Below the pieces are notes generated by a model. It did not search any database and was not told the DNA's origin. It worked only from the letters and a program-made list of their open reading frames with translations. Shown in pieces: positions 61,104-64,000 of a stretch of DNA of 64,000 bases; positions within the stretch are counted from its first letter, which is position 1, and each line of letters begins with the position of its first letter. Location of the stretch: NCBI RefSeq assembly GCF_001956915.1, contig NZ_MLJO01000013.1, positions 124,001 to 188,000 of the forward strand. The letters are read 5' to 3'. A program made the translations under genes and the position numbers. This DNA comes from Intrasporangium flavum (GTDB lineage: Bacteria; Actinomycetota; Actinomycetes; Actinomycetales; Dermatophilaceae).

Positions 61104-62182
61104 CCGCTCGCCCCGGCCCGACCAACTCGCTCGTCGACGTCGCCGGCCTGCGCGTCGGTCACGCCACGCGCGACGAGCCGGGCTGGCTCACCGGCACGAC
61201 CGTCGTGCTGACGCCGCCCGGCGGTGCCGTCGCCGGCGTCGACGTCCGCGGGGGCGGGCCCGGCACCCGCGAGACCGACCTGCTCGACCCGCGCAACCTT
61301 GTCGACCGCGTCGACGCCGTCGTCCTCGGCGGCGGGTCGGCGCTCGGCCTCGCCTCCGTCGACGGGGTCGCGCGGGGCCTGCTCGCCGACGGCCGCGGCT
61401 GGCCGATGGGGGATGGCCGCGTCGTGCCGATCGTGCCGGGCGCGATCCTCTTCGACCTCGGCCGCGCGGGCACGTGGGAGCACCACCCGGGCCCCGACGA
61501 GGGCCGGGCCGCCTACGAGGCCGCGCGGGACGCGTCGGGCGACGACGCGCCCGCGCAGGGCTGCGTCGGGGCCGGCACCGGCGCCAAGGCCGGTGGCCTC
61601 AAGGGCGGGATCGGCTCGGCCAGCGTCGTGCTCGAGTCGGGTGTCACCGTGGCGGCCCTCGTGGCCGTCAACGCCGTCGGCTCGGCGGTCGACCCGGCCA
61701 CCGGGGTGGTCCACGGCCTCCGGTACGGCCTCGGCGAGGAGTTCTCCGGCGTCGGCGCGCCCACGCCGGAGGAGGTCGAGGCAGCGCGCGAGCGGGGCGA
61801 CGCCCTGGCGGCCGCCGGCGTCGCGATGCCCGGGCTGGCCACGACGATCGGGGTCGTCGCCACCGACGCCACCCTGACCAAGGCGCAGTGCGCCAAGCTC
61901 GCCGGGATCGGCCACGACGGGTTCGCCCGAGCCATCAAGCCGGTCCACACGCTCTTGGACGGCGACACCCTCTTCGCCCTCGCCACCGGCGGCGGCCCGG
62001 CACCCGACCCCGTCGGGCTGACGCTGCTCATGGAGGCCGGCGCCGACTGCGTCGCGCGGGCCATCGCGCACGCCCTGCTCGCCGCGACGTCGGTCGACCG
62101 CACCGCCGACGGCGGCGTCGCCCTGCGGTCGTGGCGCGACGCCTTCCCGTCGGCGACGCCGTCGCAACCCGACCTGGGGTAG
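61100..62182 (+). CDS. P1/S58 family (DmpA/NylC-like) N-terminal nucleophile hydrolase
   Basis: 360 residues, GTG start. The family self-cleaves to expose a Ser/Thr nucleophile and acts as an aminopeptidase or amidase. Family motifs are SLVDVAGLRVGHAT, VLGGGSALGLASVDGV, GAGTGAKAGGLKGGIGSAS and VAALVAVNAVGS. The cleavage region reads LATTIGVVATDATLTKAQ with Thr248 as the expected nucleophile; the residue before it is Ala instead of the Asn I would expect from NylC. It is coupled to the GNAT gene. Confidence 0.88.
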   Translation: MTARPGPTNSLVDVAGLRVGHATRDEPGWLTGTTVVLTPPGGAVAGVDVRGGGPGTRETDLLDPRNLVDRVDAVVLGGGSALGLASVDGVARGLLADGRGWPMGDGRVVPIVPGAILFDLGRAGTWEHHPGPDEGRAAYEAARDASGDDAPAQGCVGAGTGAKAGGLKGGIGSASVVLESGVTVAALVAVNAVGSAVDPATGVVHGLRYGLGEEFSGVGAPTPEEVEAARERGDALAAAGVAMPGLATTIGVVATDATLTKAQCAKLAGIGHDGFARAIKPVHTLLDGDTLFALATGGGPAPDPVGLTLLMEAGADCVARAIAHALLAATSVDRTADGGVALRSWRDAFPSATPSQPDLG

Positions 62183-62188
62183 ATCGGC

Positions 62189-63511
62189 TCAGAGGTAGGT
62201 CTCGAGGAGGTCGTCGCGCACCGAGCGGGACAGGCCCCGACGCAGCCCGGCCAGCTCGGCGCTCGCCGCGACCTCGAGCGCGTCGAGGGACCCGAGGGAG
62301 CCGGTGGCGTCGCCGCCCAGGGCGACCGACGGCGCGCCGGGCAGTGCCTCGAGCAGGCTGATCCGCAGGTCGTCGCGCGGGTGGGAGTCGTCCCAGCGGC
62401 GGCCCGACTCGGCCGCGAGACGGCGCGCCGCGGCGAGCTGGGAGGGCCCGAGCGCCGGGCGGGCGGCCACGGCCTCGAGCGCGTCGAACGGGTCCTCGCC
62501 CCGGCGCACCGCCGCGGCGACCGTGGTGTGCACGCCGGGCAGGCCGCTCACGGTGAACAGGAGGCGGAGCACCGCAGCCGGGCCCGCCACGCGCGCGGCG
62601 GCCAGGTCGGCCAGGTACTCGCGCCGCTGGGCATCGACCGCGGCGAGGCGCTCGAAGCCGAGCAGCAGCGCGACGAACGGCAGCGACACGACCCGGAGCA
62701 GGGCGGTGCCCATCCGGTTGCCGAAGGCGCTGGAGACCCCGACCGTCGGGCACAGCCACTCGAGCTCGCCGTAGGAGCCGCGGGGCAGCGGGACGAGCAG
62801 CGAGGCGAGCCGTTCGAGGATGCCGTGGGCCCGGTCGACGAGCGCCGCGGCCACCGTGTCGCGACCCCGGAGGTGGCCGAGCTCGTGGGCCAGCAGCGCG
62901 AGCCGCTGCTCCGGACGCAGCATCGTCCACAGCGGCAGCCCGACGACGAGCGCGGGACGCATGCGCCAGCCGATCGTCGCGACGTGCGCGGACAGCCCGC
63001 CGTCGACCGCGACGACGGCCGGCGCCGGAGTGCCGACCGCCTGCGCCACGGCCGAGACGAACCGGTGCGTCGCCGGGTGCGACGACGCGTCGAGCGCCTC
63101 GGCCTCGAGGCGGACCGGGCGCGGCGCGACGTACGCGACGACGACCCAGCCGAGCACGACGAGCACCCAGCCCCACAGGCCCTTGTCGGCGAACGAGGCC
63201 CGGGCCAGCAGCACGACGGCGGCGAGCGAGAGCACGAGCACGACGACCGACGCGGCGACGACCGCGGTGCCCTGCGCCGTGCGCGTCGCGGGCGCCCGGC
63301 CCGACGTGACGAGCCGGACGAGCTCGGCGTGGCTGTCCTGCGCCGCCCGGTCGACGGCCTCGCGCCGGCGCCGCGCGAACCACGGCTCCCGGGCCTGCGG
63401 GGGCGCGTGCCGGGCCGTGGTCGGAGCTGTGGGGGAGGCCGACGCGGTGACTGTGGGCGTTGCGGCGGTGGTGGCCGGCGCGTCGGGCGGGGCGGCGGGC
63501 AGGTCGGACAC
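62189..63511 (-). CDS. M48/M56-like membrane metalloprotease
   Basis: 440 residues. A Pro/Ala/Thr-rich N-terminal tail (1-45) is followed by two membrane helices near residues 80-125, then the zinc site LLAHELGHLRGRD (HExxH) near residue 210 and the third ligand probably in EYLADLAAARVAG. One or two more hydrophobic segments lie between. This is the HtpX/CAAX-protease-like layout, probably for membrane protein quality control. AGAGGAG precedes the GTG at 63511. The gene is convergent with the S58 gene, 6 bases apart. Confidence 0.87.
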   Translation of the reverse strand: MSDLPAAPPDAPATTAATPTVTASASPTAPTTARHAPPQAREPWFARRRREAVDRAAQDSHAELVRLVTSGRAPATRTAQGTAVVAASVVVLVLSLAAVVLLARASFADKGLWGWVLVVLGWVVVAYVAPRPVRLEAEALDASSHPATHRFVSAVAQAVGTPAPAVVAVDGGLSAHVATIGWRMRPALVVGLPLWTMLRPEQRLALLAHELGHLRGRDTVAAALVDRAHGILERLASLLVPLPRGSYGELEWLCPTVGVSSAFGNRMGTALLRVVSLPFVALLLGFERLAAVDAQRREYLADLAAARVAGPAAVLRLLFTVSGLPGVHTTVAAAVRRGEDPFDALEAVAARPALGPSQLAAARRLAAESGRRWDDSHPRDDLRISLLEALPGAPSVALGGDATGSLGSLDALEVAASAELAGLRRGLSRSVRDDLLETYL

Positions 63512-63614
63512 GGGGCTCCTCTGGCGTCGGGTGAGCGCGGGAACTCTAGCCGCGCGTCGACGCCGGTGTGTCCGGTTCGCCGGGATCCGTGCAGGTTCCT
63601 GCAGGTGCCGTCCG

Positions 63615-64000
63615 TCAGCTCGGCCGGGGGAGCTGGGCGTACCCGCGTCGGAAGGCGTCGGCGAGCCCCTCGACCGGGTAGGGCAGCCGCGCGTCGGCCT
63701 CGCGCAGCGCGTCGTCGAGGGCGACCCCGGCGTCGCGGCGCTCGCGGACGAAGGTCGCCACCGTGGCGACCTCGTCACGCTGCCGGGCGACGAAGGCGAC
63801 GTCGACGGGTCGGCCGTGCCCGGGCACGACGACCGTGTGGTCAGCGGTCTCGACGAGGTGGGCCGAGAGCGTGTCGGCCCAGTCGAGCGGCCAGGAGTCC
63901 TCGCCGAAGGACGGCGGGGCGCTCTCCTCCACGAGGTCACCGAGGAACAGGACGTCGGTGTCGGGCACCGTGACGCCGATGTCGCCGTCGGTGTGGCCGC
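63615..64000 (-). CDS. MBL-fold metallo-hydrolase (3' part only)
   Basis: The last 128 residues of a gene whose start lies beyond the window. It has GHTDGDIGV (a zinc His-x-x-Asp region), LFLGDLVEE (bridging Asp), and VVVPGHGRPVD (last zinc His), the order of a metallo-beta-lactamase fold. The C-terminal helices are typical of the hydrolase branch with unknown substrates. It is followed by a gap of 103 bases with no clear signal before the M48-type gene. Confidence 0.85.
   Translation of the reverse strand, partial: GHTDGDIGVTVPDTDVLFLGDLVEESAPPSFGEDSWPLDWADTLSAHLVETADHTVVVPGHGRPVDVAFVARQRDEVATVATFVRERRDAGVALDDALREADARLPYPVEGLADAFRRGYAQLPRPS

Overview
The window is a GC-rich (about 73%), gene-dense actinobacterial chromosome segment. 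NAD-type secondary metabolism genes, IS elements, phage genes and CRISPR arrays are not seen. Codon usage, GTG starts, a single-membrane flagellar gene set without L/P-ring genes, FliA/WhiG-type promoters and many predicted leaderless genes fit a motile member of the Actinomycetota. Micrococcales, perhaps the Intrasporangiaceae/Dermatophilaceae, is my guess at the family; it is an inference and not demonstrated.

Region 1 (1-22.5 kb) is a nearly complete flagellar locus on the + strand: [fliS? tail]-hyp-flgB-flgC-fliE-F-G-H-I-J-[NlpC/P60 + lysozyme-like wall hydrolase]-fliK-flgD-flgE | flbD-motA-motB | fliM-N-O-P-Q-R-flhB-flhA-[flhF-like]-csrA | fliA. Most genes overlap by 1-11 bases. Four copies of one promoter motif, T(A/T)A(C/A)-N15-GCCGATAG, lie exactly at the four operon breaks (flgB, flbD, fliM, fliA). 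The locus therefore looks like a sigma-28 regulon whose sigma gene carries the same promoter. Oddities are a P-loop-less FlhF-like protein, a bifunctional wall hydrolase where FlgJ would be expected, a leaderless fliM lacking the usual CheY-binding peptide, and no flgF/flgG or fliL in the locus.

Region 2 (22.5-30 kb) holds a class A penicillin-binding protein, a fluoride-export operon (fluC-DUF190-fluC) with a candidate fluoride riboswitch, selenocysteine genes (selD, tRNA-Sec, selA), and a divergent XRE-cupin regulator/methyltransferase pair.

Region 3 (30-39.4 kb) has an MFS transporter and a SigB/SigF-type sigma factor, then a tightly coupled four-gene operon: hybrid GAF-GAF histidine kinase with two receivers, a lone receiver, a receiver-adenylate cyclase, and a PGM1-like ATP-grasp ligase. 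A CRP-family regulator with conserved cAMP-pocket residues follows. This is the best candidate in the window for an undescribed signalling system.

Region 4 (39.4-46.7 kb) has an aquaporin, three secreted Cys-containing proteins in two operons that share an 18-base direct-repeat operator at matching distances from their start codons, ribosome-rescue ArfB, an acyl-CoA dehydrogenase/SDR pair, and an MFS protein.

Region 5 (46.7-64 kb) has a molybdate operon (Mop-HTH regulator, modABC), an ArsR-SRPBCC-VOC operon, GABA aminotransferase with an operator cluster, a ferric-reductase-like flavocytochrome, uracil-DNA glycosylase, NagA, a HAD phosphatase, a PLP decarboxylase, a DUF3263 protein, GNAT, an S58 peptidase, an M48-type membrane protease, and the 3' end of an MBL-fold hydrolase. 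There is no stretch longer than 300 bases without a gene; the longest gap is 32252-32490.
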